Source: Terriglobia bacterium (GTDB taxonomy: Bacteria > Acidobacteriota > Terriglobia > Terriglobales > Acidobacteriaceae). From it: 64,000 bases of DNA. The position numbers and the translations under genes are program-made. The DNA lies in assembly GCA_020073385.1 (NCBI GenBank), contig JAIQFH010000014.1, positions 62,001 through 126,000 on the forward strand. The letters are read 5' to 3'. Below are positions 34,854 to 43,287 of the stretch, piece by piece (position 1 is the first letter of the stretch; every line of letters begins with the position of its first letter). The notes beneath the pieces were generated by a model, which had not been told where the DNA came from, did not search any database, and saw only the letters and a program-made list of their open reading frames with translations.

Positions 34854-37370
34854 TTAGACACTGAGTTCGACTAACGTTGCCCCTCCTCCGCCTTCGTTCT
34901 GCGGAGCCTCGGTCACTGACGCCACGTGCGGGTGTTGTTGCAGCATCTGGCGGAGGGCTTTGCGGAGGATGCCCATGCCGCTGCCGTGGACTACGCGGAC
35001 ACGCGGCAGTCCTGCCAGGAAGGCGCGGTCAACAAACTTTTCCACCTCACGGCTCGCGACGTCGACCGTCTGGCCAATGACGTTGATCTCGCTGGGCACA
35101 TTCGCGCCCTCGCTCTCGAGTTGCACCGAGATGCCTCGGGATCGCGCTGCTTTCACTGGGGTCTCGGCAGCGCGCGCACTCGAGAGCACTTCAGCGATGT
35201 CGTCGCGGGCGATCTTCATTTTCATCGCACCCATCTCGACTTCGAAATGTGTGTCGTCGATCTTGCGGGTGATTCGAGCAGTGCGTCCGGTGGACTTCAG
35301 CTTGACCGTATCGCCCTCGAGCACTCGCTTGACAACCTGCGGCTGGGCGTGGGGATCGCCTTGGTCCGCACCAGTGGAATGCGCTACGACCGTCGAGTCG
35401 AACTGCTCACGAAATTCGCGGCGCAGCTTGGCAATGCGGCGCTCGGCATCTTTGGAGAGCTTTTGCGCGGCAGCGCGATCCTGGATGGCGTTGACCGCTT
35501 CGCGGGCGTGATACTCGAAATCGCGCAGGACGCTCTCGAGTTTCTTTTCCATCTCTCGTACTTTGGCCTGCTGGTCTTTTCTTCCTTCCGCCTCCAAGCG
35601 CTTCTTTTCCCGCTCCAATTCCTCTTCGCGCGTTTTCAGGCGCAGTCGCTCGCTCTCCGCGTCGCGCAATTCGGCGTGAAGCTTGTCGAGGAACTGGCCG
35701 ACGTCGCGGGCTTGCGTGCCGAGACGCGACCGGGCGCTGTCGATGATGGACGGATTCAATCCCAGGCGCTGCGCGATGTTGATACCCGCCGACGCGCCGG
35801 GTACTCCGATTTTTAATTCGTAAGTGGGCCGCAAAGTGCGCTCATCAAACCCGACGGAGGCGTTAAGCACACCTGGCGTGTTCGCCCCGTAGACCTTCAA
35901 CGATGTGTGGTGCGTCGAGATGATGGTCATCGATCCAACTTGTCCGAAGTGGCTGGCGATGGCGACAGCGAGAGCAGCGCCTTCTTCGGGATCGGTGGCG
36001 GAGCCCAGTTCATCGAGCAACACCAGCGAGTGCGCCGTCGCGGTGCGCGATATGGAATCGATGTTGGTTACGTGCGCGGAGAACGTGGAGAGATTCTGCT
36101 CGATGGACTGGTAGTCGCCGATGTCGGCCAGGACTGCGTCGAATACGGGAAGCTCAGCGCGATCCGCGGGAACTGGCAGGCCAGATTGAGCCATCAGAGC
36201 CAGGAGGCCGGCGGTTTTCAGTGTGACTGTTTTGCCGCCGGTATTTGGTCCGGTGATGATGAGTTGGCGGCGGGCGCCTTCGAGCTCGATGCTTACTGGA
36301 ACTACGGAGTGGCCCTTTGCTTTTAGATTGCGTTCGAGCAGTGGGTGGCGGGCGTTGTGGAGAAGGAGGCTACCGCATTCCGGCGTTGGGCTTTCGGGTG
36401 AGACGGCTCGCTTCGCTTCGCCGGACAGCCGAAGGCGGCTGTCCCCACATGGTTCTTGCTGGCTTCCGCTCAGCTTCACTTCGACGCAGTTGTACTCCTC
36501 GGCGAATCTGGCTTTGGCAAATTGCAGTTCCAGCTCTGACAGAACTTCGAGGGCAGCGAGGATTGACTCGGCCTGTGCGCCGATTTGCTGTGTCATTTCG
36601 ATGAGGATGCGGTGAATCTCCGCGAGTTCCTCTTCCAGCAGGCGCACGAGTTCGTTGTTCTGCTCGATCGTCTCCAGAGGCTCGACGAAGACTGTTTGGC
36701 CGCTTGAGCTGGCGCCATGGACTACGCCCTGCACGCGGCGCTTCTGCTCAACTTTCACGGGGATGACGAAGCGCTCGCCGCGGATGGTGATGAGTTCGTC
36801 TTGCACCGTTCCGCCCTCGGCGAGGCGGCGGAGGTATCCCTGCAACGACTGCTGGATGGCGCGGCGTTGCTTTTCGATCTCACGACGGATGCGGGCGAGT
36901 TCGGGCGAGGCCTTGTCTTCAAGCGTTCCGTCGGGCTGGATCTTGTTGCGGAAAGAGCGAAGAAATTCGCCGAAGTCGGCGATACGCCCAGAGAGCGTGC
37001 GCGCCTCTGTCCATTCCGAGCGCATGGCCGCGGGCGGATGCAGGGACATCTCGCGCCATTCTGCGGCCCGATCGACGACCAGGATCACGTCGCGAATCTC
37101 GATCGTTTCCAAGGCCACGCCAGCGATACGGGCCTTCTCAACCAGCTCACCGACGTCGGTGAGTCCGGAGAAGTCGAAACGCCCGCCGACGCGGCGAAAC
37201 TCGCGGATTTCGGTCGCCAGAGCTTGTTGGGTCTGGATCCAGGCTCCATCGGTCGAAGGAGCAAGCGCTGCCACCCGGGCCTGACCAAGCGGGGACGAGC
37301 AGTATCCGCGCAGGAGTTCGCGCAGGGAATCGAACTCGAGCACGCGCGCGGAGTTGTGGATGAGGGGCAT
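34854..37370 (-). CDS. mutS2: endonuclease MutS2 with repeat-derived insertion
   Basis: An 838-residue MutS2 from the ATG at 37370 (MPLIHNSARVLEFDSLRELL); the longer frame is repeat sequence. The core and clamp domains are followed by the ABC-type ATPase (Walker A TGPNTGGKTVTLKTAG, about 360; LLDELGSATDPEEGAAL, about 440), coiled coil and C-terminal Smr nuclease domain (VRVVHGSGMGILRKA). Family members act in recombination suppression and ribosome rescue. Residues about 300-330, before LLHNARHPLLERN, contain a family A hairpin read in frame (CGDSRLRLSGEAKRAVSPES), a repeat insertion just upstream of the ATPase domain. Confidence 0.94.
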   Translation of the reverse strand: MPLIHNSARVLEFDSLRELLRGYCSSPLGQARVAALAPSTDGAWIQTQQALATEIREFRRVGGRFDFSGLTDVGELVEKARIAGVALETIEIRDVILVVDRAAEWREMSLHPPAAMRSEWTEARTLSGRIADFGEFLRSFRNKIQPDGTLEDKASPELARIRREIEKQRRAIQQSLQGYLRRLAEGGTVQDELITIRGERFVIPVKVEQKRRVQGVVHGASSSGQTVFVEPLETIEQNNELVRLLEEELAEIHRILIEMTQQIGAQAESILAALEVLSELELQFAKARFAEEYNCVEVKLSGSQQEPCGDSRLRLSGEAKRAVSPESPTPECGSLLLHNARHPLLERNLKAKGHSVVPVSIELEGARRQLIITGPNTGGKTVTLKTAGLLALMAQSGLPVPADRAELPVFDAVLADIGDYQSIEQNLSTFSAHVTNIDSISRTATAHSLVLLDELGSATDPEEGAALAVAIASHFGQVGSMTIISTHHTSLKVYGANTPGVLNASVGFDERTLRPTYELKIGVPGASAGINIAQRLGLNPSIIDSARSRLGTQARDVGQFLDKLHAELRDAESERLRLKTREEELEREKKRLEAEGRKDQQAKVREMEKKLESVLRDFEYHAREAVNAIQDRAAAQKLSKDAERRIAKLRREFREQFDSTVVAHSTGADQGDPHAQPQVVKRVLEGDTVKLKSTGRTARITRKIDDTHFEVEMGAMKMKIARDDIAEVLSSARAAETPVKAARSRGISVQLESEGANVPSEINVIGQTVDVASREVEKFVDRAFLAGLPRVRVVHGSGMGILRKALRQMLQQHPHVASVTEAPQNEGGGGATLVELSV
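36403..36452 (-). repeat. family A palindromic repeat inside mutS2 (copy 5)
   Basis: Core GGACAGCCG-N4-CGGCTGTCC (36423-36444) with the GCTCGCTTCGCTTCG tail on one side and CCCACATGG on the other. It is full length, in the sense orientation of mutS2, and open in the mutS2 frame. Confidence 0.8.
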
Positions 37371-37431
37371 GGCAGGTTTTATGTTACAGGAGGCGGACGG
37401 TGGGAAGGGGCTTTCGGCTCTCGGAAGAGGA

Positions 37432-37492
37432 CGGCTCGCTGCCCCCTCGACTTCGCTCGGGGCGGACAGCTGAGGCGGCTGTCGCCACATGA
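37432..37492 (-). repeat. family A palindromic repeat (copy 6)
   Basis: Core GGACAGC-TGAGGC-GGCTGTC at about 37464-37483, with the CTCGACTTCGCTCGG tail. It ends six bases before the histidine kinase stop (37498), and stands between the kinase and mutS2. Confidence 0.75.
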
Positions 37493-37497
37493 GTCGT

Positions 37498-39249
37498 TTA
37501 GCCGGCGGCGCCTGCGGTTTGCGCCGCGACTTCGGTGACCGCGGGCAGCTTGAGCACAAACAACGCGCCGCCTTCGGGCTTGTTGCGACAGGTGATCTGC
37601 CCGCCATGCTCCTGCACTACGCCGTAGACGGCGCTGAGGCCGAGCCCTGTACCCTTGCCCACCGGCTTGGTGGTGTAGAACGGGTCGAAGACGCGCTGTG
37701 GATCGCGAATGCCGGGGCCAGTGTCAGAGAACTGCAACACGACATCTGCATTTTGGCGTTGCGCGGAGATCTCCAGCATTCCACCGCCGGATTCATCCAA
37801 GGCATCCATCGCATTTTCGATGATCTCGACACAGACCTGGAAGAGTTGGTTGGCATTGCCGCGCACAGGAGGAAACTCCGGCCCCACGGATACCTGCAAC
37901 TTGATCTTGCCGGACTGGCGTCTGGATTCCATCAACTGCGCGGCACGAGTCAGGAGAAGGGCCAGATCGACGACAATTTTTTCGCCCGGCGCCTGCTGCG
38001 CGAAGCTAAGGAGATTGGCCACGAGGTCGCGAGTGCGACGAGCCTGATTCACAATCTTGCGCAGCAGTGCGTTCTGTTCGTCAGTAAGCCTCTGCTTCGA
38101 CCAGAGCTCTTCCGAGTAGCTCATGACGGCCGTCAAAGGATGGTCGATTTCATGTGCAGCGCCGGCGATCAGCTTGCCGAGCGAGGCAAGTTTCTCTTTC
38201 TGCACGAGCTGGTTCTGAAGTTGCATCTGGGTTTCGTAGGCGCGGCGCGACTCATGAACCAACGAAATCAGGGTCTGGTCCTGCAGATACTGGCGAAGAA
38301 ATACGAAGCATCCCAAGAGCAACATAGCGCCAAGGACGGCGAAGATGCGGAAGGTCCTCGAGGCGACCGGAGAGTGGTCGAAGAGGACAGTCCATAGCCC
38401 GAGAACAGGTAGAGACAGGATAGCCACCATGGCGACTTGCGGAATGAGGTTCTTCCAGCGGCGGTCCAGATTGAACTCGACAGACTTCAAATCCCACTCG
38501 CGCGACGAGATGGCGGCAGCGGTGATCCAAGCCACAGTTCCGACGAGAGGGACGTCGTAGAGACTGCCCGAATAGTAGCTACTGTCGGCCGAGGCACGGT
38601 CGAGAAGCTGCGAGTTTAAACCGTACAACACCGACGCTGCCAGGAGGTGCAAGTAAAGACGACGCCATCCTCCGGAACTGCTCGCGCTGGCGAGAACAAG
38701 AACGCCCACCAGCACCACGTTTTCAACTCCGTAGAGCCCGTCGTAGAAGATGTTGTACTTACCGACATTGGCTACAACATACTGGTGGGGAAAGACGATG
38801 AACGCGTAGAGAAAGACCCACCATCCACACAGCATCAGGAAATTCAGAAGACTGAGTAGCATCTTCTCGCGTTTGACGAGGAGGTCCGGGCGCCATGCAA
38901 CGGCGGCAATCATCGGCACCGTGTGAAAGAAAAGGACGACGTCAAAGACAAACGGATCGGGAATAGGACGGTGGAGGACGATTTCCCAAAGAGACCAGGC
39001 AAACTGATTGATGATCCACAGCAGAAATGCGAAGACCGTGAGCGCCCAGAAGCTGCGCTCCTGGCGCGGGCGAGCCATAGCGTTGGCGGCACAGACCCCG
39101 AGCGCAACGAGCATTACGGCTAAGCCGGTAAGATCGGCGAATGCCGTGAGAGTGGGACTGGGTCCGCGCGCGCTAAAACACACCGCAGCAAAGGCCAGAG
39201 TGATTCCGGCCGCTGCGAAGAACCAGCGGTGACGTCGAACGAGACCCAT
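37498..39249 (-). CDS. membrane sensor histidine kinase
   Basis: A 583-residue orphan histidine kinase. Residues 1-310 form about nine membrane helices resembling a 7TM/MASE-type sensor. A short coiled coil leads to the dimerisation domain with the phospho-acceptor His in AGAAHEIDHPLTAVMSYSEE (about 345; D where most have N). The ATPase has N box ENAMDALDE, G1 SDTGPGI and G2 KGTGLGLSAVYGVVQEHGG. No response regulator is adjacent, so the partner is elsewhere. Ends in a short alanine-rich tail. Confidence 0.92.
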   Translation of the reverse strand: MGLVRRHRWFFAAAGITLAFAAVCFSARGPSPTLTAFADLTGLAVMLVALGVCAANAMARPRQERSFWALTVFAFLLWIINQFAWSLWEIVLHRPIPDPFVFDVVLFFHTVPMIAAVAWRPDLLVKREKMLLSLLNFLMLCGWWVFLYAFIVFPHQYVVANVGKYNIFYDGLYGVENVVLVGVLVLASASSSGGWRRLYLHLLAASVLYGLNSQLLDRASADSSYYSGSLYDVPLVGTVAWITAAAISSREWDLKSVEFNLDRRWKNLIPQVAMVAILSLPVLGLWTVLFDHSPVASRTFRIFAVLGAMLLLGCFVFLRQYLQDQTLISLVHESRRAYETQMQLQNQLVQKEKLASLGKLIAGAAHEIDHPLTAVMSYSEELWSKQRLTDEQNALLRKIVNQARRTRDLVANLLSFAQQAPGEKIVVDLALLLTRAAQLMESRRQSGKIKLQVSVGPEFPPVRGNANQLFQVCVEIIENAMDALDESGGGMLEISAQRQNADVVLQFSDTGPGIRDPQRVFDPFYTTKPVGKGTGLGLSAVYGVVQEHGGQITCRNKPEGGALFVLKLPAVTEVAAQTAGAAG

Positions 39250-39356
39250 TCTGCTTCATTCTATGGGAGTTAATTCGGGAATCCGAGGACCATTGGGAAT
39301 GGTAGAGGTTACTTTCGTCACACGTGAGTTGCCAGTTGCCAATGGCCGAGCGTCCT

Positions 39357-39418
39357 CAGGGGCTGAAGCCCACGTTCCTATTCGATCTGACGCGGCGCTA
39401 AAGCGCCGCTCTTCCACC
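39357..39418. repeat. family B palindromic repeat
   Basis: CAGGGGCTGAAGCCC, then GGCGCTAAAGCGCC and CTCTTCCAC; same layout as 33808-33872. Confidence 0.7.
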
Positions 39419-39478
39419 AAAATCTTTCTCGCGGCGCGGCTTTAAGAGCCGCGCGCATTCAAAGACAATTGACGGTAT

Positions 39479-39540
39479 TCAGTTGCCAGTTTTCAGTTTT
39501 CAGTTCTCGGTTCTCGGTTCTCGGTTCTCGGTTCTCGCTT
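39479..39540. repeat. GTTCTCGG tandem repeat
   Basis: Seven- to eight-base units (AGTTTTC, AGTTCTC, GGTTCTC) in tandem upstream of hemB. A shorter array of the same kind is in the rpoB-rpoC gap (54028-54062). Confidence 0.6.
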
Positions 39541-39663
39541 TTGGACCCTTTAAGGCTTACAGTTACCGGCTTCTGGATCGCAACTCCTTTGTCCGGGAAA
39601 GCGGCGGGAATGGTCTAGAATCAAGGGAGGGAAGCGAGGAATCCTTCCTCAAGGTGATTTGCC

Positions 39664-40770
39664 ATGGCATTTCCTGTCACACGTCTTCGCCGTTTACGCC
39701 GCACTGCTGAACTTCGCAACATGGTCGTTGAGACGCGACTGACGCCGGATGCGTTCGTCTATCCCATGTTCGTCTGTCCGGGGGAAGGGGTGCGCAAGGA
39801 AGTACGCTCGATGCCGGGGGTATTCAACCTGTCGGTTGATGAGGCGGTCAAAGACGCGCGGGAGGCGCATTCTTTGGGCGTACCTTCGGTGATTTTGTTT
39901 GGGCTGCCCGATAAGAAAGATGAAGTGGCGACGGGTGCATGGGCAGACAACGGGATCGTGCAGCAGGCTACGCGGGCGATCAAGCGGGCGGTTCCGGGAT
40001 TGGTTTTGATGGGTGACGTGTGTCTTTGTGAGTACATGTCGCACGGACATTGCGGGATTGTGAAAGCGGCGCCACAGTCGCTGGGAGCAGCGGCGCGAGA
40101 TGCGATGAACAAAGTTCGCACCGTTGCCGTGCGCAGTCGCAAGGAGAAAGAGGAGGCGATGGAGGAGTTCGCATCTATCGTCGCCGACCGGGCGCTGGGT
40201 GAATATGAAATCGTCAACGATGCATCACTGGAGTTGCTGGCGCGGACCTCGGTTTCATTGGCGAAGGCTGGAATCGACATCATCGCTCCTTCTGACATGA
40301 TGGATGGACGAGTGGCGGCGATCCGGAGCGCGCTGGATGAAGCGGGGTTCATCAATACACCGATCCTTTCCTACGCTGCCAAGTTTGCCTCCGGATTTTA
40401 TGGGCCGTTCCGCGAGGCGGCAGATTCGGCGCCGCAGTTTGGAGATCGCCGGTCGTATCAGATGGACGGCGCGAATGTGCGCGAGGCAATGCGTGAGATC
40501 GAGGCCGATATTGAAGAGGGCGCGGACATGATCATGGTGAAACCCGCGATGCCGTATCTTGACGTGATCGCGGCGGCACGCGACCGGTTCGATCTGCCGC
40601 TGGCCGCGTACCAAGTTTCGGGCGAATACGCGATGATCGAAGCGGCTGCGCGCAATGGATGGATTGAGCGCGAGCGGGTGATGATGGAATCGCTGCTCAG
40701 CATTCGGCGGGCGGGTGCGAGCATCATTCTGACTTATTTCGCGAAGGATGCGGCGAGGGTGTTGGCTTAG
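39664..40770 (+). CDS. hemB: delta-aminolevulinic acid dehydratase (porphobilinogen synthase)
   Basis: A 368-residue HemB, which condenses two 5-aminolevulinates to porphobilinogen in haem synthesis. Schiff-base lysines are in [18 protein letters not shown] and [12 protein letters not shown]. The metal site has [16 protein letters not shown], three cysteines, hence a zinc enzyme. [14 protein letters not shown] is invariant. It is about 35 residues longer than most: between HGHCGIVK and [15 protein letters not shown] there is an extra, charged segment (residues about 140-175), normally a short loop. It could be a lineage feature; no palindrome was found in its DNA. Confidence 0.94.
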   Translation: MAFPVTRLRRLRRTAELRNMVVETRLTPDAFVYPMFVCPGEGVRKEVRSMPGVFNLSVDEAVKDAREAHSLGVPSVILFGLPDKKDEVATGAWADNGIVQQATRAIKRAVPGLVLMGDVCLCEYMSHGHCGIVKAAPQSLGAAARDAMNKVRTVAVRSRKEKEEAMEEFASIVADRALGEYEIVNDASLELLARTSVSLAKAGIDIIAPSDMMDGRVAAIRSALDEAGFINTPILSYAAKFASGFYGPFREAADSAPQFGDRRSYQMDGANVREAMREIEADIEEGADMIMVKPAMPYLDVIAAARDRFDLPLAAYQVSGEYAMIEAAARNGWIERERVMMESLLSIRRAGASIILTYFAKDAARVLA

Positions 40771-41190
40771 AGTAGGTTGATGGAGACTGGAAAACTAGCC
40801 GCAAAGAAACGATCCCATACGTAGTTTCTATTCCTGCGCTAAAGAGTGTGCGTGAGAACTTTCAGGCGTCCCTCCGGGGCGCGCTCAGTGTTCCACTTTA
40901 CCCGGCGCTGAAAGCGCCGGGCTATTCTCAGACGCCCCTCCGGGGCGCAAATCCTGCCCCGCTTGTCCCACAGCGCGGATTGAAAATGCGGTTCTCCTCT
41001 AAGGCCCTGTCGAGTTCGGATCATCAAACGCGGCGGCTGAAGCGCCGCTCTCCCACTTTGTCCGGCAGTCATAGTTTTGGGGTGGCGGTCAAAACGCGGG
41101 CTTTGCCCGCGGGACGGACCCTTCGACTGCGCTCAGGGCAGGCTGCGTGCGTCCCTACACTTGCGCCTTCGCGTTATTGATCCGAGGCTA
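40771..41190. other. repeat-rich spacer between hemB and the next gene
   Basis: No gene. It holds a REP-like triple hairpin (40864-40949), a family B fragment at 41028-41060 (GGCGGCTGAAGCGCCGC, CTCCCAC), and GCGGGCTTTGCCCGCGGGAC with GACCCTTCGACTGCGCTCAG (about 41094-41145). Confidence 0.55.
40864..40949. repeat. REP-like triple hairpin distant from the RAYT
   Basis: GCGTCCC-TCC-GGGGCGC, central CCCGGCGCT-GAA-AGCGCCGGG (40901-40921, perfect 9-bp stem), GCCCC-TCC-GGGGC. Same architecture as the copies beside the transposase at 23.5 kb, about 17 kb away. Confidence 0.75.
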
Positions 41191-41772
41191 CTAATCTTTG
41201 CTCGGCTTCTTTGGCGTCAGGTCGCAGGCTTTGCGGACCTGGTCAACGTCAAGGCCTTCCGGCTGGAACTCGGCGATCTGGCGGCCGCTGCGGGTGGGGA
41301 TGGCGATGTTGAAGACGTGCGCCTGCATCACGCCGCGAGCGGTGCCTTTGTCCATAGAGAGGAAGCGGCCTCGTCCCTCCCAGTTCCAGCCCTTGAAGTA
41401 GTGGACATCATCGATACGAACTTCGGCTTCCAACTGTGGCTGCCCCCAGAATCCCGGACGGTTGGGTGGGACTTTGACGGCGGGGTTGAAACTGGCCAGC
41501 TTGAATTTCCCGTCTTCGCAAACCAGTTCAACCCTGGGCTTGTAGTCGGGATCTTCCCGAAAGTAATTTTCGGCGAGGAGTTCGAAGCGTACGCGCTTGG
41601 CGCCGGTCATTTTGTCCTCGCCCTGGAACATCAACCATTTGCCGCCGGAGCTGACGCCATCTTTTTCATTTTGATAAGGACTCATGGAGCCGCCTTGCGC
41701 GAAAGCCAAGGCTCCGCCAAGAAGAACAACACAGGCCAGAAGTGCTTTATAAGAAGTGCGCGATCCGTTCAC
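41191..41772 (-). CDS. hypothetical secreted protein
   Basis: A 193-residue protein with a signal peptide (YKALLACVVLLGGALAFAQ). I do not recognise the family. The mature part is beta-rich, with KWLMFQGEDKMTGAKRVRFELLAEN and a repeated W/F-rich pattern (HYFKGWNWEGRGRFL). The C-terminus has a helix with one Cys (VDQVRKACDLTPKKP). It is monocistronic, on the same strand as the following small secreted proteins. Probably periplasmic. Confidence 0.65.
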   Translation of the reverse strand: MNGSRTSYKALLACVVLLGGALAFAQGGSMSPYQNEKDGVSSGGKWLMFQGEDKMTGAKRVRFELLAENYFREDPDYKPRVELVCEDGKFKLASFNPAVKVPPNRPGFWGQPQLEAEVRIDDVHYFKGWNWEGRGRFLSMDKGTARGVMQAHVFNIAIPTRSGRQIAEFQPEGLDVDQVRKACDLTPKKPSKD

Positions 41773-41889
41773 AGTGCCCTCCAGACAGATATCCGTATTA
41801 TCTAGAACCCGTGTGCCGATGGAAAAGTTGCATGAAAAGGTGCGGGCTTGCCCACAGCGGCTGACGCCCCAATCTCTTAATTAGACCTG

Positions 41890-41921
41890 ACGCCGGGCGC
41901 TAAAGCGCCGCTCTGCCACAG
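41890..41921. repeat. family B fragment
   Basis: GACGCCGGGCGCTAAAGCGC with CGCTCTGCCAC; only the second half of the family B element. Confidence 0.5.
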
Positions 41922-41992
41922 CCTTGCACGGCGATTGTAGTCCGTCGAGAATCGATTCGACCTACGCGGGCTGCGTCCGCCCCTACATTGGT

Positions 41993-42364
41993 TCAGTGGG
42001 TGTTGATCTTGAGGACCAGGGAGACCTGGGAGCGGTCGTCGAATTGGCTCACGGACTTGGTGTCGCTCTTGTGGCCGTTGAACTGGGCGTAGACCTCGTA
42101 ATCGACTGCGCTGGCGAGCGCGGGGAAGCGGTAGGCTCCATCCTTGCCGACGATGTAGGTTTTAACAGCGCGGGTGCGAGTATTCGTCACATAGACAACG
42201 GCGTCGGGTAGAGGATTGTCGTCGCCGTCGAGGACCTTGCCGAACAGTAATTTGCCGACCGGCTTCTCGCCTTTCTTGTCGGGAGAGGCATAGAGCGTGG
42301 CACAAAAGGAGATGAGAACCAGACAGCAGACAAAAGCTTTCGTCACTGAGCGGTGGTGATTCAT
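41993..42364 (-). CDS. secreted carboxypeptidase-regulatory-like domain protein
   Basis: A 123-residue protein: signal peptide (AFVCCLVLISFCATLYAS), then a single beta-sandwich of the carboxypeptidase regulatory-like type. LLFGKVLDGDDNPLPDAVVYV is the first strand pair and GKDGAYRFPALASAVDYEV the classic turn. Such modules are usual in Acidobacteria, either alone or fused to TonB receptors, and may bind carbohydrate or protein. It is part of a set with the next gene, a more divergent version of the same domain. Confidence 0.78.
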   Translation of the reverse strand: MNHHRSVTKAFVCCLVLISFCATLYASPDKKGEKPVGKLLFGKVLDGDDNPLPDAVVYVTNTRTRAVKTYIVGKDGAYRFPALASAVDYEVYAQFNGHKSDTKSVSQFDDRSQVSLVLKINTH

Positions 42365-42528
42365 GCTGTGATTATTGTCTCACGGACGACCCTCGGGGCC
42401 GTAAAACCCCCGGGTTCGTGGGCTTCAGAGGCGCGGCTCGAAGCCGCGCCCTTTCAAAGGCCACTTGCGCGCATGCTTCTCAGGCCGAGTTCTGAACACG
42501 TTTACGGGCGAGGTGTGGATGAGGAGGT

Positions 42529-42957
42529 CTAGTGGGCCAGGTGGAGGCCAACGTCCTCTCGTTCGTCGTTGTAGATGTGTATCGTGACTTCCTGGACCAG
42601 GTGGATAGGCTTGCCATCGGCAGGTTTGAGGCCCTTTAAATCAGCGGAGAGAATGTAGTCAGCCTCGCCAGGGGGAACGCGCTGGGCAAACTCGCCCATG
42701 TGATCGGAGTAGAGCTGCCAACGCACTTTATTCGGCTTATCGCTGCCTTTGCGGATTTTAACCATGACGCCGTACATGGGACGATCATCGGGTCCCCAAA
42801 CGGTCCCGGCGATCAGGGCGTAGGGTTTCCGTCGGGATTTCTGTGCAGTGAGCAGGCCACTGTGAGAACCGAGGGCTGGCAGGAGAAACAACGCGGCGAC
42901 TCCAAGGAAGAAGAGCTTGCGAGACAGCTGCGACCACCGAAGGTTAGGAGTAGTCAC
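42529..42957 (-). CDS. secreted carboxypeptidase-regulatory-like protein
   Basis: About 142 residues from a GTG at 42957 (the frame is open to 42987). An N-terminal helix acts as signal (LFFLGVAALFLLPALGS), followed by one beta-sandwich module: ALIAGTVWGPDDRPMYGVMVKIRKG and SDHMGEFAQRVPPGEADYIL. It overlaps the end of the LysW-like gene by 14 bp (44 bp if the longer start is used), so the two are translated together. The GAGGAG in the LysW-like gene can serve as ribosome binding site. Confidence 0.72.
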   Translation of the reverse strand: MTTPNLRWSQLSRKLFFLGVAALFLLPALGSHSGLLTAQKSRRKPYALIAGTVWGPDDRPMYGVMVKIRKGSDKPNKVRWQLYSDHMGEFAQRVPPGEADYILSADLKGLKPADGKPIHLVQEVTIHIYNDEREDVGLHLAH

Positions 42958-43144
42958 CGTCTTCGGTCTCCTCCTCCTCGTCGTCATCCTCTTCGTAGCC
43001 TTCTTCGACGGCTTTCAACTCGAGCGGACTTACGGTAACCACTTCGAAGTCGGTGCCGCATTCAGGGCAGGAAATGACTTCGCCCTCGTCGACTTCTTCC
43101 TCTTCGAAGTCAAGATTATTTTCGCATTCCGGACAGAGCACCAT
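42944..43144 (-). CDS. LysW-like zinc-ribbon protein
   Basis: A 66-residue acidic protein. The N-terminal zinc ribbon CPEC ... CPEC (MVLCPECENNLDF, VISCPECGTDFEVV) is like LysW, the carrier protein of lysine and arginine synthesis in Thermus and archaea. The acidic tail (EEDDDEEEETEDGDYS) lacks the C-terminal EDWGE whose last Glu carries the substrate, and no lysine-pathway gene is near. So it is probably a relative with another role. It is upstream of and overlaps the secreted gene. Confidence 0.75.
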   Translation of the reverse strand: MVLCPECENNLDFEEEEVDEGEVISCPECGTDFEVVTVSPLELKAVEEGYEEDDDEEEETEDGDYS

Positions 43145-43287
43145 ACAGCCTCCCTTGCCTATTAGAGCGTCCTGTTAATATTTAGATTCTCCCCGGCAGT
43201 TGGTCAAGTGGGTTGAGCTTCGGCCTGGGAATTTCGACGTGAGTTTGCAAGTTCCTACTGGTTTTTCCGGATGAGGCTCTCATTGCT

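Larger units (their letters stand above)
39250..39663. other. repeat-rich spacer before hemB
   Basis: No gene. It has a family B copy (39357-39418), a palindrome GCGGCGCGGCTTTAAGAGCCGCGC-like at about 39432-39456, and a run of GGTTCTC/AGTTTTC tandem units at 39479-39540. A TAGAAT at about 39615-39620 may be part of the hemB promoter. Confidence 0.5.

Noticed and set aside
37371-37607. N-terminal extension of MutS2 to 37607
   Set aside because: The extra residues are encoded by repeat copy 6 and its surroundings; MPLIHNSARV at 37370 is the normal MutS2 start.
42944-43144. True LysW amino-group carrier
   Set aside because: No C-terminal EDWGE and no lysine or arginine synthesis genes in the neighbourhood.
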